Shown here in pieces: positions 1 through 6,747 of a stretch of 24,162 bases of DNA. Made by a program: the position numbers and the translations under genes. The notes beneath the pieces were generated by a model. The model saw only the letters and a program-made list of their open reading frames with translations. It had not been told where the DNA came from and ran no database searches. Numbering within the stretch: position 1 is the first letter of the stretch; every line of letters begins with the position of its first letter. This DNA comes from Nitrolancea sp040255925 (GTDB lineage Bacteria > Chloroflexota > Chloroflexia > Thermomicrobiales > Thermomicrobiaceae), in the NCBI GenBank assembly GCA_040255925.1, contig JBDZVX010000028.1:1-24162 (forward strand), read 5' to 3'.

Positions 1-837
1 GTTAAGCCGGTTACCGGGGCCGTGGGTGCAGCCGTTGGGCCGGTCGCTCAGCCGGCCATTAGCGTTGTTACCCCAATTACTACCCCGGTCATCGGTGCCG
101 TGAAGCCGATCGTCCAGCCGGTGCTCACCGTCGCGAATCCGGTGGTTCGGCCGATCGTAGGCGCGGTGACCCCTATTATTGAACCCGTCGTTGACGTCCT
201 CTCGCCGGTGATCGGATCGGTGATCGGGGTCACGATCCCGGTAACCGGACCGATCACCGGCGTCATTACACCGGTCGTGCCGCCGATAGCTGGTGAGCCG
301 ATCGATCCGGCAGTTCCTACGCTTCCGGACGCTGCCGATCCACTGTCTCCGCCGGTGTTGGGTGCCGATAGTCCAGTGACGCGCACCGTAATCGGTACCG
401 TGATGCTCGAACGGCTGTCGCACCCGTCAGTACTCGGTCCCGTCGGTCGCACGATCCGGCCGCCCACCGACTGTCCCTTCGAAAGCCGACCGGTTCCTGG
501 ACATGAACACCATGTGACTGCGCGGCGCGATCGTCAGGCTGGGCTGCGAGTTGGTGAACCCGCCGCGCTCGTGTGCCTTGTGGATGAGCGTAAGCGTCAT
601 TTCCGTGAGGTTGTCGATCTCTCCCACCATAGACCGCTTGCCCTCCTTGTCGACTGCGTCGATGATCTCCTGCCCCGCCTTGACTTGCTACGCAAGCTCG
701 ACGAGATTCATGTCCACAGAAAAGGAGACTCCAACCGAGTTTCCACCTTCGGCCTGCCCGGACTTCTCGCTCATGGCATGAACCTTCCCCAATTGTTGGG
801 CTGCGTGAGGTATTCACCGATGAGCCGATTCACCTAA
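1..837 (+). CDS. Pro/Val 11-residue-repeat protein (5' end outside window)
   Basis: The frame is open from base 1, so the start lies upstream. Codons 3 to about 100 form nine tandem 11-residue units of the type P-[VI]-x-x-P-[VI]-x-x-V-x-T (for example PVVRPIVGAVT, then PIIEPVVDVLS). Codon third positions favour the plus strand. The repeats end near base 303. A P/D-rich stretch follows to about base 480, and after that the translation becomes Arg/His-rich and looks like the antisense of the minus-strand gene at 427-774. The real C-terminus may therefore lie earlier, with the TAA at 835-837 reached only after a frameshift or read-through. The minus strand also gives an open repetitive frame (48-467). 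No known family is recognised. An extended surface or structural protein is possible, but that is a guess. Confidence 0.45.
   Translation, partial: VKPVTGAVGAAVGPVAQPAISVVTPITTPVIGAVKPIVQPVLTVANPVVRPIVGAVTPIIEPVVDVLSPVIGSVIGVTIPVTGPITGVITPVVPPIAGEPIDPAVPTLPDAADPLSPPVLGADSPVTRTVIGTVMLERLSHPSVLGPVGRTIRPPTDCPFESRPVPGHEHHVTARRDRQAGLRVGEPAALVCLVDERKRHFREVVDLSHHRPLALLVDCVDDLLPRLDLLRKLDEIHVHRKGDSNRVSTFGLPGLLAHGMNLPQLLGCVRYSPMSRFT
7..303 (+). repeat. Nine tandem 33-bp units encoding an 11-residue Pro/Val repeat
   Basis: Starting at base 7, every 33 bp encodes P-[VI]-x-x-[PAS]-[VI]-x-x-V-x-x. The units are diverged at DNA level (many synonymous and Gly/Thr/Gln substitutions) but keep the Pro/Val register for nine copies with no indel. 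This indicates selection on the protein period and argues against recent slippage. Confidence 0.7.
427..774 (-). pseudogene. Small unknown protein gene with in-frame amber codon
   Basis: An ATG at 774 is preceded by GGGGAAGG at good spacing and opens a frame reading MSEKSGQAEGG. It meets TAG at codon 29 (688-690 on the plus strand reads cta). The same frame then continues with normal composition to a stop at 427, giving 115 codons in all. The part after the stop (KAGQEIIDAVDKEGKRS, later HKAHERGGFTNSQPS) looks like real protein. An internal ATG at 630 could start a 67-residue product. The flanking residues (ELA-stop-QVKAG) would fit a CAG-to-TAG change. The family is unknown. It overlaps the tail of the opposing repeat ORF, so only one of the two is likely coding across 427-774. 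I favour this one on protein appearance and its ribosome site. Confidence 0.45.
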
Positions 838-1189
838 CCCAAGTGACGAGCCCACGCCGGGTGGCTTCGGGGCCGCCAGGGTCACCCGGGCGGAACCATG
901 CATCTGACCGTTCCATGCTGAGGCCGGGACGGGCAGTGGCAACTCGGGATGACTGCGCCCCGCTAATGCTAGATGATTTAGGGTACGGGCACAACGCTCG
1001 TCAAGGATGAGATCGTGGTCTTCGTGCTGGATCTTCACTACCCCTCTGGACCCTAACAGTCGCTGTCAGCCGCGTTACTTGGCACGCTCCTTGAGAACCG
1101 CTAGAGTGAGTAGGAGGCTTGCTCACCTGGAATGGGTGACTTTTTCCTACTACTCGGCTGCGGACAGATCGACTGAAGGGAATTCCCCC
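838..1189. other. Intergenic stretch with a small inverted repeat
   Basis: No convincing gene is seen here. The only structure noted is TCACC (1123-1127) facing GGTGA (1135-1139) with a 7-nt spacer, about 50 nt upstream of the next start codon. It could be an operator, but nothing ties it to a known regulator. Confidence 0.3.
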
Positions 1190-2473
1190 ATGGTAGCGAC
1201 ACGTAATCCGTTCTACCTCATGGCGGGACTCTACTTGCTCGTCGATGCGCTCGCGGTTGCTGCACTGGCCCTGGTCACCGCCGGGCTCCTTCCCTCGATC
1301 GCGGGGTTGCGCTGGCTGCAGGTGCACCTGCTGACCATCGGCGTCGTCGCCCAAGTGGTTCTCGGCCTGCTCCCCGGTATCTTCGCGGCCAAACTCGGCG
1401 CGAAAGCCCCGGATCCCCGGCTGACCCCGATCATCTGGCTTCTGGTGAATACGAGCTTTGTCCTCCTGCTGGTGAGCATGCCGGCCGGAATGACGAAATT
1501 GGCTGCGGTTGGTGCCTCGGGGATTCTCGTCGCCACGGCGTTGATGCTCGGCGCCGTCGTTCGCGTTGGCACCCGACCACCAGCCGGCCAGCGCGCCGAC
1601 ACGCCCTTCTACATCGCGGGCCCAATCTTCTTCCTGGTTGGGATCGTGATGGCGCTCAGCATGTTGCTCGGCTGGTCATCGCCGGGCGGCTATTTTGGGG
1701 TAATTGAAGCGCACGTCCACGCCAATGTCTGGGGTTTCCTCGGGCTGGTCGTCGCGGGGGTCCTGTTCGACCGGATACCGAAGCGGACGGGGCAGCCGCT
1801 CCGGCACCCCCGGCTGGTTCCGGTAATGTCGTGGCTTCTGATCATCGGTGCCGCCGGATTGGTCGCCGGCCCCTGGCTGGCGATTAACCCGATGCTGCTG
1901 GTGGGGATCGTCCTGTACATGACCGGCACCGGAATGTTGATCGTCAATCTGGCCGCGACGATACGCGCCGGCCGGCTCTGGACTCCGAACCTGGCGCATG
2001 TCCTGCTCGCGTACATCTGGATGGTCGTCCCAGCGATCATCGCCCCGGCGTACCTCTTGATGACCGGCAAGTTGCCGCCGAACGAGATCGAGACCTCGGC
2101 GATCACCGGGCTAGTAGCGGGCTGGATACTGCAGATCGTCATCAGTATGCTCCCGTCACGCATCGGCCAGGAGCAGGACCGTGCCGGCCGTCGCGATGGC
2201 TGGTGGTTCTCGGTCGTGATGCTGAACCTTGGTGTTCTGGCGATTTGGGTCGCTGCGTTTGCCGGGGAAACGAGAGCCGCAACGACCGTCGTTGGCTATG
2301 GGCTGATCCTTACCGGTTGGCTGCCACCACTGCTTTTGGTGCTCAAGCAGCTCTTCGCCGGTAAAGTCCAACAGTTCAATGACCGGAAAGCGGGCGGTGA
2401 GTTGGGCGACCAGTCAGGCCTGCCAGGACCAGGCAGCATCGGCAGCAGGCCGAGCAAAGAGCGAGCGAAGTAA
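1190..2473 (+). CDS. Polytopic membrane protein with conserved histidines (possibly heme-copper oxidase subunit I-like)
   Basis: The start is ATG 1190 with GAAGGG upstream. An in-frame upstream extension exists but has no membrane character. The 427 residues contain about 12 hydrophobic segments. Histidines sit in membrane contexts: LQVHLLTIG near residue 45, EAHVHANVWGFLGLVVAG near 175, and NLAHVLLAYIW near 265. The HVHxNxWGF motif recalls membrane heme proteins distantly related to cytochrome oxidase subunit I or NnrS, which suggests, without proof, a heme, NO or O2-linked role. Roughly the last 28 codons (AGGELGDQSG onward) lie antisense to an IS256 transposase remnant, so the native C-terminus was probably replaced. 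No redox partner genes are adjacent. Confidence 0.75.
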   Translation: MVATRNPFYLMAGLYLLVDALAVAALALVTAGLLPSIAGLRWLQVHLLTIGVVAQVVLGLLPGIFAAKLGAKAPDPRLTPIIWLLVNTSFVLLLVSMPAGMTKLAAVGASGILVATALMLGAVVRVGTRPPAGQRADTPFYIAGPIFFLVGIVMALSMLLGWSSPGGYFGVIEAHVHANVWGFLGLVVAGVLFDRIPKRTGQPLRHPRLVPVMSWLLIIGAAGLVAGPWLAINPMLLVGIVLYMTGTGMLIVNLAATIRAGRLWTPNLAHVLLAYIWMVVPAIIAPAYLLMTGKLPPNEIETSAITGLVAGWILQIVISMLPSRIGQEQDRAGRRDGWWFSVVMLNLGVLAIWVAAFAGETRAATTVVGYGLILTGWLPPLLLVLKQLFAGKVQQFNDRKAGGELGDQSGLPGPGSIGSRPSKERAK

Positions 2474-2780
2474 CGTCGAAACCCGATCCTGGGCCACCTT
2501 GGGCACTCGAGTCAGGAGTTTCTGGGAAACGTGGGGCGACAGCGAGGCCAGTTCGCCCACCAAACAACACGGCGGGGATTGTGTCCTTGAGGCGCGGGAT
2601 GGAGGCCGGATAGACATCGTGAGACTCATCTGCGCGGAAAGGCGGCCCAGCCAGACCTATCCTGGCCGGTGATCACCTCGACCCCGAGGATCTCCCGCTG
2701 GCCAGCGGCATTGACGTCGGTGGCGAGGACCATGGCGCCGTTGACGATCCGGCCGCCCAGGGTGCTCTATTCCGAGCTGC
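2380..2780 (-). pseudogene. IS256-family (Mutator) transposase remnant
   Basis: Read on the minus strand from about 2760, the translation gives GGRIVNGAMVLATDVNAAG then QREILGVEV, the IS256-type pattern 'vvsqAvviAtGvnadGrREiLGl'. After frame disruption near 2625 another frame gives QKLLTRVPKVAQDRVSTLL and RSLFARPAADAAW, matching the IS256 segment 'nlLakVPksaqpmVaaLvRtiFaqpdaeaa'. That frame hits a TGA, then continues LVAQLTARFP. At least one frameshift and several stops are present and both ends are missing, so the copy is dead. It overlaps the 3' end of the upstream plus-strand membrane gene. Confidence 0.7.
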
Positions 2781-2789
2781 GCAGAGGTC

Positions 2790-2927
2790 TCTAGAACTCC
2801 AGCGATAGATAGGAGAGATCGACTGGTGGGTTGGGCGTGAGTGCGGCAAGGATGTCGTGCTAGATGCCGGCGTTGCACCAGTCGCGGTAGCGCGTGTAGA
2901 CCGTGTGCCAAGGCCCGAACTGCTCGG
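2790..2927 (-). pseudogene. IS5-like (DUF4096-type) transposase fragment
   Basis: The minus strand from about 2927 reads SSEQFGPWHTVYTRYRDW, then CNAGI-stop-HDILAALTP. This matches the end of the DUF4096 N-terminal domain of IS5-family transposases (FGPWqTVYrrfrrWrdaGvwe.il.aL). A TAG interrupts it and more stops follow near 2790. The upstream part is missing exactly where the IS110 element begins, so the IS110 insertion or a later deletion removed it. Confidence 0.6.
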
Positions 2928-2936
2928 ATGAAAATA

Positions 2937-4154
2937 TCAGGTCACCGGCTCCAGGGGAACGCGGAAGCCCAACGTTTGGAGCCGTTTCGCCAGTCGGCGC
3001 CCCGTCACCACCCGCTGCCGCTCATCGAACGCGTCGGCCCCCACTTCCCGATAGGCTTCCCCTTTCTGAAGGAGCTGGTAGGCCACCACCAGCAGGCGAT
3101 GGGCAACCGCCAGGATCGCCCGCTTCCGTCCTCGCCGCGCCGCCAGCCGCTGGTACAGAGCCTGGAAGACCGTCCCCTTCACCCGGACCGCCGCCTCCGC
3201 CGCTTCGACCAGCGCCTCCCGCAGCCAGGGATTCCCCTTGCGCGTCCGGCCACTCTGCCGCTTGCCGGCGCTCTCCCGGTTGCCCGGACAGAGTCCCGCC
3301 CAGCTCGCTAGATGCTTGGCCGTCGGGAAGCGGCTCAGATCGGTCCCGACCTCGGCCACGATCACTTCGGCCGTCGCCGGGCCCACCCCCGGGATACTGT
3401 CCAGCCGCTCCACCGCCTCGGCGTCTGCCGGAACCCGGGCCAGCCGGTCCGCGAGCTCCGCGCTCAGCCGTTCGATCCGTTCCTCAAGTTCGTCGATGTG
3501 GCGCAGCTGCTCGGCCAGCAGGTACCGCTGGTGGGCCCCCAGCTTGCCGGTCAAGGCTTGTTCCCGCGCGGCCTGTTTGCGTTGGAGTTTGCCCCGAGCC
3601 AGGTCGGCCAGCACCGCCGGATCTTCCTCGCCCGCGATTATCGCCGCCAGCATCTGCCGCCCGGAGACTCCCAGGATGTTGCTCGCCACCGAGCCCAGCT
3701 TGATGTTGGCCCCTTCCAGCACCTTCTGGATACGGTTGATCTCGCTGGCCCGTTCCCGGATCAGGCTCTTGCGGTAGCGCACCAGTTCCCGCCGCTCCCG
3801 CTCCGGGATGAAGCTCCCCCGCAGTAGCCCGTGGCGGAGCAGATCCGCTAGCCATTCGGCATCCTTGACATCGGTCTTGCGCCCGGGGACCGCCTTGAAG
3901 TGCTGGGCATTGACCACCAGCAGCTCAAACGGGTGCTCCTCGAGCACGTTATAGACCGGCTGCCAATACACACCGGTCGCCTCCATCGCCACGTGGGTGA
4001 TCCCCTGCTCAAGCAGCCAGGCTGCCAGCTGCTCCAGTTCCCGAGTCATGGTGCCGAAGGTGCGGGTGCTCCGGCTCTCCGGGGTCTGGATCGCGGCCAC
4101 CACGGTCTGCTTGTGGATATCGAGTCCGGCTGCCCGTTCGATCACGATCTGCAT
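2937..4154 (-). CDS. IS110-family DEDD transposase/recombinase
   Basis: The protein has 405 residues. I start at ATG 4154 (MQIVIERAAGLDIHK) because the family begins just before GLDxHK and the longer frame upstream is low-complexity. The N-terminal DEDD (RuvC-like) domain shows D12 (GLDIHK), E58 (AMEATGVYW) and D95/D98 (GRKTDVKDAEW). A charged helical middle (about 190-250) precedes the C-terminal Transposase_20 domain: IPGVGPATAEVIVAEVG (about 254-270), SWAGLCPGNRESAGKRQSG with candidate catalytic serines, and RKGNPWLREALVEAA. The length is normal for the family and no frame break is seen, so it may be active. It catalyses RNA-guided site-specific recombination of its own element. Confidence 0.95.
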   Translation of the reverse strand: MQIVIERAAGLDIHKQTVVAAIQTPESRSTRTFGTMTRELEQLAAWLLEQGITHVAMEATGVYWQPVYNVLEEHPFELLVVNAQHFKAVPGRKTDVKDAEWLADLLRHGLLRGSFIPERERRELVRYRKSLIRERASEINRIQKVLEGANIKLGSVASNILGVSGRQMLAAIIAGEEDPAVLADLARGKLQRKQAAREQALTGKLGAHQRYLLAEQLRHIDELEERIERLSAELADRLARVPADAEAVERLDSIPGVGPATAEVIVAEVGTDLSRFPTAKHLASWAGLCPGNRESAGKRQSGRTRKGNPWLREALVEAAEAAVRVKGTVFQALYQRLAARRGRKRAILAVAHRLLVVAYQLLQKGEAYREVGADAFDERQRVVTGRRLAKRLQTLGFRVPLEPVT

Positions 4155-4333
4155 GGCATCCCTCCGCTCTACTGCAAGGCGGGCAAGGCAGCCCTGAACC
4201 GAAATTCTCGGATGCGTGCTTCCCGAGGGGGCTCGGGAGCGACAATGAGTGGTGCTTGAGGCTGCCACGGCCAGTCTGACAGTCGGACTCGCCGCACCAA
4301 GCGCGGCCGGCCTCTGCGCCCGCTCCACCCCTC
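4155..4333 (-). ncRNA. Candidate IS110 bridge RNA region (left end)
   Basis: This non-coding stretch lies upstream of the IS110 transposase. Visible hairpins include TCCCGAG (4221-4227)/CTCGGGA (4232-4238) with a 4-nt loop, and GCCGC (4291-4295)/GCGGC (4302-4306) with a 6-nt loop. Position, length (about 180 nt) and multiple stem-loops fit the bridge (seek) RNAs of IS110 elements. Guide loops could not be assigned without the insertion-site sequence of other copies. Confidence 0.45.
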
Positions 4334-4384
4334 TATTTTCATGCTGGGTGGCAGCCTGTGGCTATAGAGGTCTGACAGGACGAA

Positions 4385-4400
4385 GCCGGCCGAGGCCGGC
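4385..4400. repeat. GC hairpin, arms GCCGGCC/GGCCGGC
   Basis: Perfect 7-bp arms are separated by GA. The same arms recur at 5221-5239. It could be a terminator-like or REP-type element. No U-tract follows. Confidence 0.4.
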
Positions 4401-4428
4401 TGCACGGGGTTCAGCGAGACCGCTCCTC

Positions 4429-4491
4429 GTCATTCTGAGCGAGCACGGAGTATCTTCTAACGAAACGATCGCTCACTTCTTTCAGAATAAC
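4429..4491. repeat. Dispersed palindromic repeat (MITE/REP-like)
   Basis: GTCATTCTGA (4429-4438) and TCAGAATAAC (4482-4491) form 10-nt arms with one G/T mismatch around about 43 nt. An inner GCGAGC/GCTCAC pairing is also visible. The sequence type (cgtcattctgagcgagc...) resembles the 'gaagaatctcgctcgctcagaatgac' dispersed repeats seen in many environmental genomes, including Chloroflexota. It lies just outside the IS110 element in a 490-bp gene-free stretch (4343-4830). Confidence 0.45.
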
Positions 4492-4630
4492 GGGGCCAGG
4501 GTGCAGGATGACCAAAGCCGCTGGCGGGAGGTGGGATCGTCCGCGCCTGAGCCTGGGTCACCTGGCTTCGTTGCGTAAGCGCGGTCGGTTTACCGCCGCG
4601 CGTTGCCAACTCGAGATGCATATCATCGGT

Positions 4631-4677
4631 CAACCGCCCGCAAAACCCTAGCACGGGCGTCTCGGGGTTTTCGGTTG
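4631..4677. terminator. Stem-loop with AAAACCC/GGGTTTT arms
   Basis: CAACCG (4631-4636), AAAACCC (4642-4648), GGGTTTT (4665-4671) and CGGTTG (4672-4677) form two nested paired segments with a small bulge. The T-run on each 3' side fits a bidirectional intrinsic terminator. No adjacent gene clearly needs it, and it may belong to a lost gene. The rest of 4492-4830 shows nothing convincing. Confidence 0.4.
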
Positions 4678-4830
4678 TGCCGGAGCAGATGATGCGCTAT
4701 CGTTTGGCGATCATCCCGTTCCGCTTCGTCGTCCGGCGTTGGATGGGAGCGTTCACGTCGTACCATAGGTGCCGGCCGGGTGATGATCAACCATGTTCGC
4801 GGAGATGCTGACTGAGGGGAGCGACAACCG

Positions 4831-5148
4831 GTGAACGTGATCCGGTGGATTGTGGCGGTGCTGATCGTCATCGCCGTCTGCGTTGCTTTCTGGCCATTTG
4901 GGCTGGCGATCCTTGCGCCGGCACTGATTGCCGGGGGGATCGCGGCCCGGCGGCAGTCGCGTGATCCGCGAGTGCAAGCGCTTGGCACCGGCGCCATCGC
5001 GGCGGGGATTACGAGCGGTATGCTGGTAATTCTCCTCCTTGGGATGGTTGGTTTTGGGTTGCTGAAATTTTCCAGCGGGGCGGCGACCCCCGGGGTAACG
5101 ATCGATGCGTCCACACCGGTGCTTGTTCCGTTGAACCCGGAGAAATAG
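4831..5148 (+). CDS. Small two-TM membrane protein, unknown
   Basis: The start is GTG 4831 with GAGGGGAG about 7 to 10 nt upstream. The protein has 105 residues. The first hydrophobic stretch is residues 3-37 (VAVLIVIAVCVAFWPFGLAI onward). A basic loop AARRQSRDPRVQ follows, then a second hydrophobic region (about 52-83), and a short polar tail rich in Pro/Thr. The family is unrecognised. It is convergent with the membrane protein at 5291-5749 and separated from it by a GC hairpin. Confidence 0.65.
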   Translation: MNVIRWIVAVLIVIAVCVAFWPFGLAILAPALIAGGIAARRQSRDPRVQALGTGAIAAGITSGMLVILLLGMVGFGLLKFSSGAATPGVTIDASTPVLVPLNPEK

Positions 5149-5220
5149 CCGGGTCACCGTCTTGCCACCATATTTTCAGGTAGCCGGACGGATGAGATTC
5201 CGCGCATGGAGCAAGTTATT

Positions 5221-5239
5221 GCCGGCCACACAGGCCGGC
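5221..5239. terminator. Bidirectional terminator-like hairpin between convergent genes
   Basis: GCCGGCC (5221-5227) and GGCCGGC (5233-5239) form a perfect 7-bp stem with loop ACACA, midway between two converging genes. There is no T-tract, so the terminator role is inferred from position. Confidence 0.5.
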
Positions 5240-5290
5240 CACCGCCAATCGACGACCAGCCGGATCTTATGACACCGCACTAAGGGGAGT

Positions 5291-5749
5291 TCACGCGGCA
5301 GGCGAATGGCCCTCCGATCCACCCCCCATCGCAACCCGAACCGCACGCACCCGCAGGAAGAGACCGAACACGAGAAGCGCGATCGAGACCAGGCCCAGCA
5401 GCGGCTGAACCGGTTGGAAGTAGGTTAACGCTCCACCCATCCCCAGGAGCAGCACAACCACTTTGTTGCAGACCGGACAGCCGACGGCCAGGAACGAGAG
5501 GAAGCCACCGGCGGTGAGCCTGCCCCGAACCGAGCAGGCGGCCGGAAAGGCGTAGGTCGCGCCGAGCGCGGCGGCGAGAAGCACCGTGATCCCGAGCAGC
5601 AGGTAGTCCTGGGGACGGACCGGCGTCATCCGCGTGAAGAAATCATTCGGGATGACGCCGGTCGGCAGACCGATGACGAACAAGGTCACGATACCGGCGC
5701 CCAGGGCATAAAGGGCGGCGCGCGAGGATATTCTTGCCGTCATCCGCAT
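5291..5749 (-). CDS. Four-TM membrane protein with GCPVCNK motif
   Basis: The protein has 152 residues starting at ATG 5749 with AAAGGAGG 10 nt upstream; a second ATG at 5743 is possible. Four hydrophobic segments are visible (about 11-32, 47-68, 80-103, 112-135). A Cys pair occurs at LAVGCPVCNKVVVLLLG (near residues 90-93), and another Cys near 71 (AACSVRG). CxxC at a membrane boundary recalls MerT-like or thiol-redox membrane proteins, but this is analogy only. It lies 42 nt downstream of the next membrane gene on the same strand, so the two form a probable operon. Confidence 0.7.
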   Translation of the reverse strand: MRMTARISSRAALYALGAGIVTLFVIGLPTGVIPNDFFTRMTPVRPQDYLLLGITVLLAAALGATYAFPAACSVRGRLTAGGFLSFLAVGCPVCNKVVVLLLGMGGALTYFQPVQPLLGLVSIALLVFGLFLRVRAVRVAMGGGSEGHSPAA

Positions 5750-5791
5750 CGTGGTGTGGCCTCCTTTCGCGTATTTCCGGACGAGCCGAGC

Positions 5792-6298
5792 CTAGCGTAC
5801 TCCGGCAGGCAGCCTCCGCGCCAGAAGGAGCAACCCGAGCGCCGTACCATAGAAGAACGCGTGGGAGACGAACTGGACATACGGGTTTGCCATCCCGAAC
5901 CAGGGGAACGCCACCGGCGCGATCAGATAGAAGTTAACCATCCAGAGCAGTATCCCGAAGATCGTTGCCGAGATCCCTAAGGATAGACCGCTGGCTCGCA
6001 CGAAACGGAGACTGGACGCGATCAGCCCGAAGATCAGCCCGAAGATTCCCGAGAGCACCAGGTGAACCACCATCCCCACAAGCGCTGCCACCGGCAGGGA
6101 GTACGCTGGGACGAGCGCGTCCGGACCGAGCACGATCGCCCCAATCATCCGGAGCGGCCCGAAGAACCCATCGCCGAGGATCGCGGCCATAATCATCTCA
6201 AACATGGCGAAGATGATTCCCGCGACGATACCCATCGCGAGGCCATTCACCAGCCACCTGCTTCGCTGGCTTTGAACACCTTGTTCCGCTGTATCCAT
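5792..6298 (-). CDS. Multi-TM membrane protein, unknown
   Basis: I choose ATG 6298 (MDTAEQGVQ) because AAGGAGAAG lies 5 nt upstream; a longer frame from 6346 lacks such a site. The 168 residues contain about five hydrophobic segments beginning NGLAMGIVAGIIFAMFEMI. Gly-rich helices and a short loop (LRFVRASG) separate two halves. It resembles uncharacterised small integral membrane proteins; no enzymatic motif is visible. It is the first gene of a minus-strand pair and is divergent from the glutaredoxin-like/Crp genes. Confidence 0.7.
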   Translation of the reverse strand: MDTAEQGVQSQRSRWLVNGLAMGIVAGIIFAMFEMIMAAILGDGFFGPLRMIGAIVLGPDALVPAYSLPVAALVGMVVHLVLSGIFGLIFGLIASSLRFVRASGLSLGISATIFGILLWMVNFYLIAPVAFPWFGMANPYVQFVSHAFFYGTALGLLLLARRLPAGVR

Positions 6299-6386
6299 GA
6301 TTCTTCTCCTTATACTGATCACATGGCCATCAGCCACCCGTGGCATCCTCCACTTCCCAAAATAGGGTGAATTCCGTACCCAGTCC

Positions 6387-6400
6387 GTAAGCGTCCTTAC
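6387..6400. promoter_or_regulatory. Operator-like palindrome in divergent intergenic region
   Basis: GTAAG (6387-6391) and CTTAC (6396-6400) are separated by 4 nt, midway between the divergent genes starting at 6298 (minus) and 6480 (plus). It could bind the Crp/Fnr-type regulator encoded nearby, but it does not match TTGAT-N4-ATCAA or TGTGA-N6-TCACA. Confidence 0.25.
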
Positions 6401-6479
6401 AGAAGTCCGCGCCGGATCAATCAGACTGGGGGATACACGATGACGTTATCGACGTCACCGGAGAGAGGGATCGGGACCG

Positions 6480-6747
6480 ATGGCCAAGACCATACTCGCG
6501 GTATATCTTTTGCCTGGTTGCCCAGGGTGCGGGCGCGCCTACTGGATGGCTGGAGAGGTGAAACGGCGATGTCCTCAGGTTCAGGTGCGAGTCATCGACC
6601 TCAGCGACCCGGCCGCCCAACGTTTTCAGCGTGCCAACCTACCTGCTCGACGGCCGGGTGATCTCGTTAGGCAACCCGGATATTGATCAACTGGTGGCCA
6701 GCCTGATGGGCTGGCCCGGAGGGGCATATGGGCATCACAACCTCTAA
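6480..6747 (+). pseudogene. Glutaredoxin/thioredoxin-like gene with a +1 frameshift
   Basis: From ATG 6480 the frame reads MAKTILAVYLLPGCPGCGRA, with a CxxC active site at C14/C17, then VRVIDLSDPAA. Beyond about 6610 the matching continuation is in the +1 frame: NVFSVPTYLLDGRVISLGNP, including the cis-Pro (VPT) and Gly-rich end of a thioredoxin fold, to TAA at 6745-6747. No slippery heptamer is obvious at GACCCGGCCGCCC, so an indel or sequencing error is likelier than programmed shifting. The completed product would be about 88 residues and overlaps the next start by 20 nt, implying translational coupling with the regulator. Confidence 0.65.

Larger units (their letters stand above)
2928..4342 (-). 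mobile_element. IS110-family insertion sequence (about 1.4 kb)
   Basis: The proposed limits are a perfect 9-bp inverted pair, ATGAAAATA (2928-2936) and TATTTTCAT (4334-4342), flanking one transposase gene. The downstream pair overlaps or abuts the transposase stop codon, and the upstream side leaves a roughly 190-bp non-coding left end. That architecture (long non-coding segment upstream, almost none downstream) is the IS110-group layout known to encode a bridge RNA. Exact ends are uncertain because IS110 elements insert without classical target duplications and often lack terminal repeats, so the 9-bp pair may be subterminal or coincidental. Confidence 0.55.

Noticed and set aside
2937..3827. 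Long plus-strand open frames opposite the IS110 transposase (Pro/Arg/Ser-rich)
   Set aside because: They are antisense shadows created by high-GC codon bias of a clearly real minus-strand gene, with no motifs or ribosome sites.
4169..4405. Possible IS5-type N-terminus (LSDLYSHRLPPS...GRRGRPR) upstream of the IS110 gene
   Set aside because: Similarity is short and spans the proposed IS110 boundary. It is better explained as chance within the non-coding left end.
6315..6333. CTGAT...ATCAG palindrome as a Crp/Fnr site near the divergent promoter
   Set aside because: The 9-nt spacing does not fit Fnr (N4) or Crp (N6) geometry, and it is close to the start codon of the minus-strand gene.
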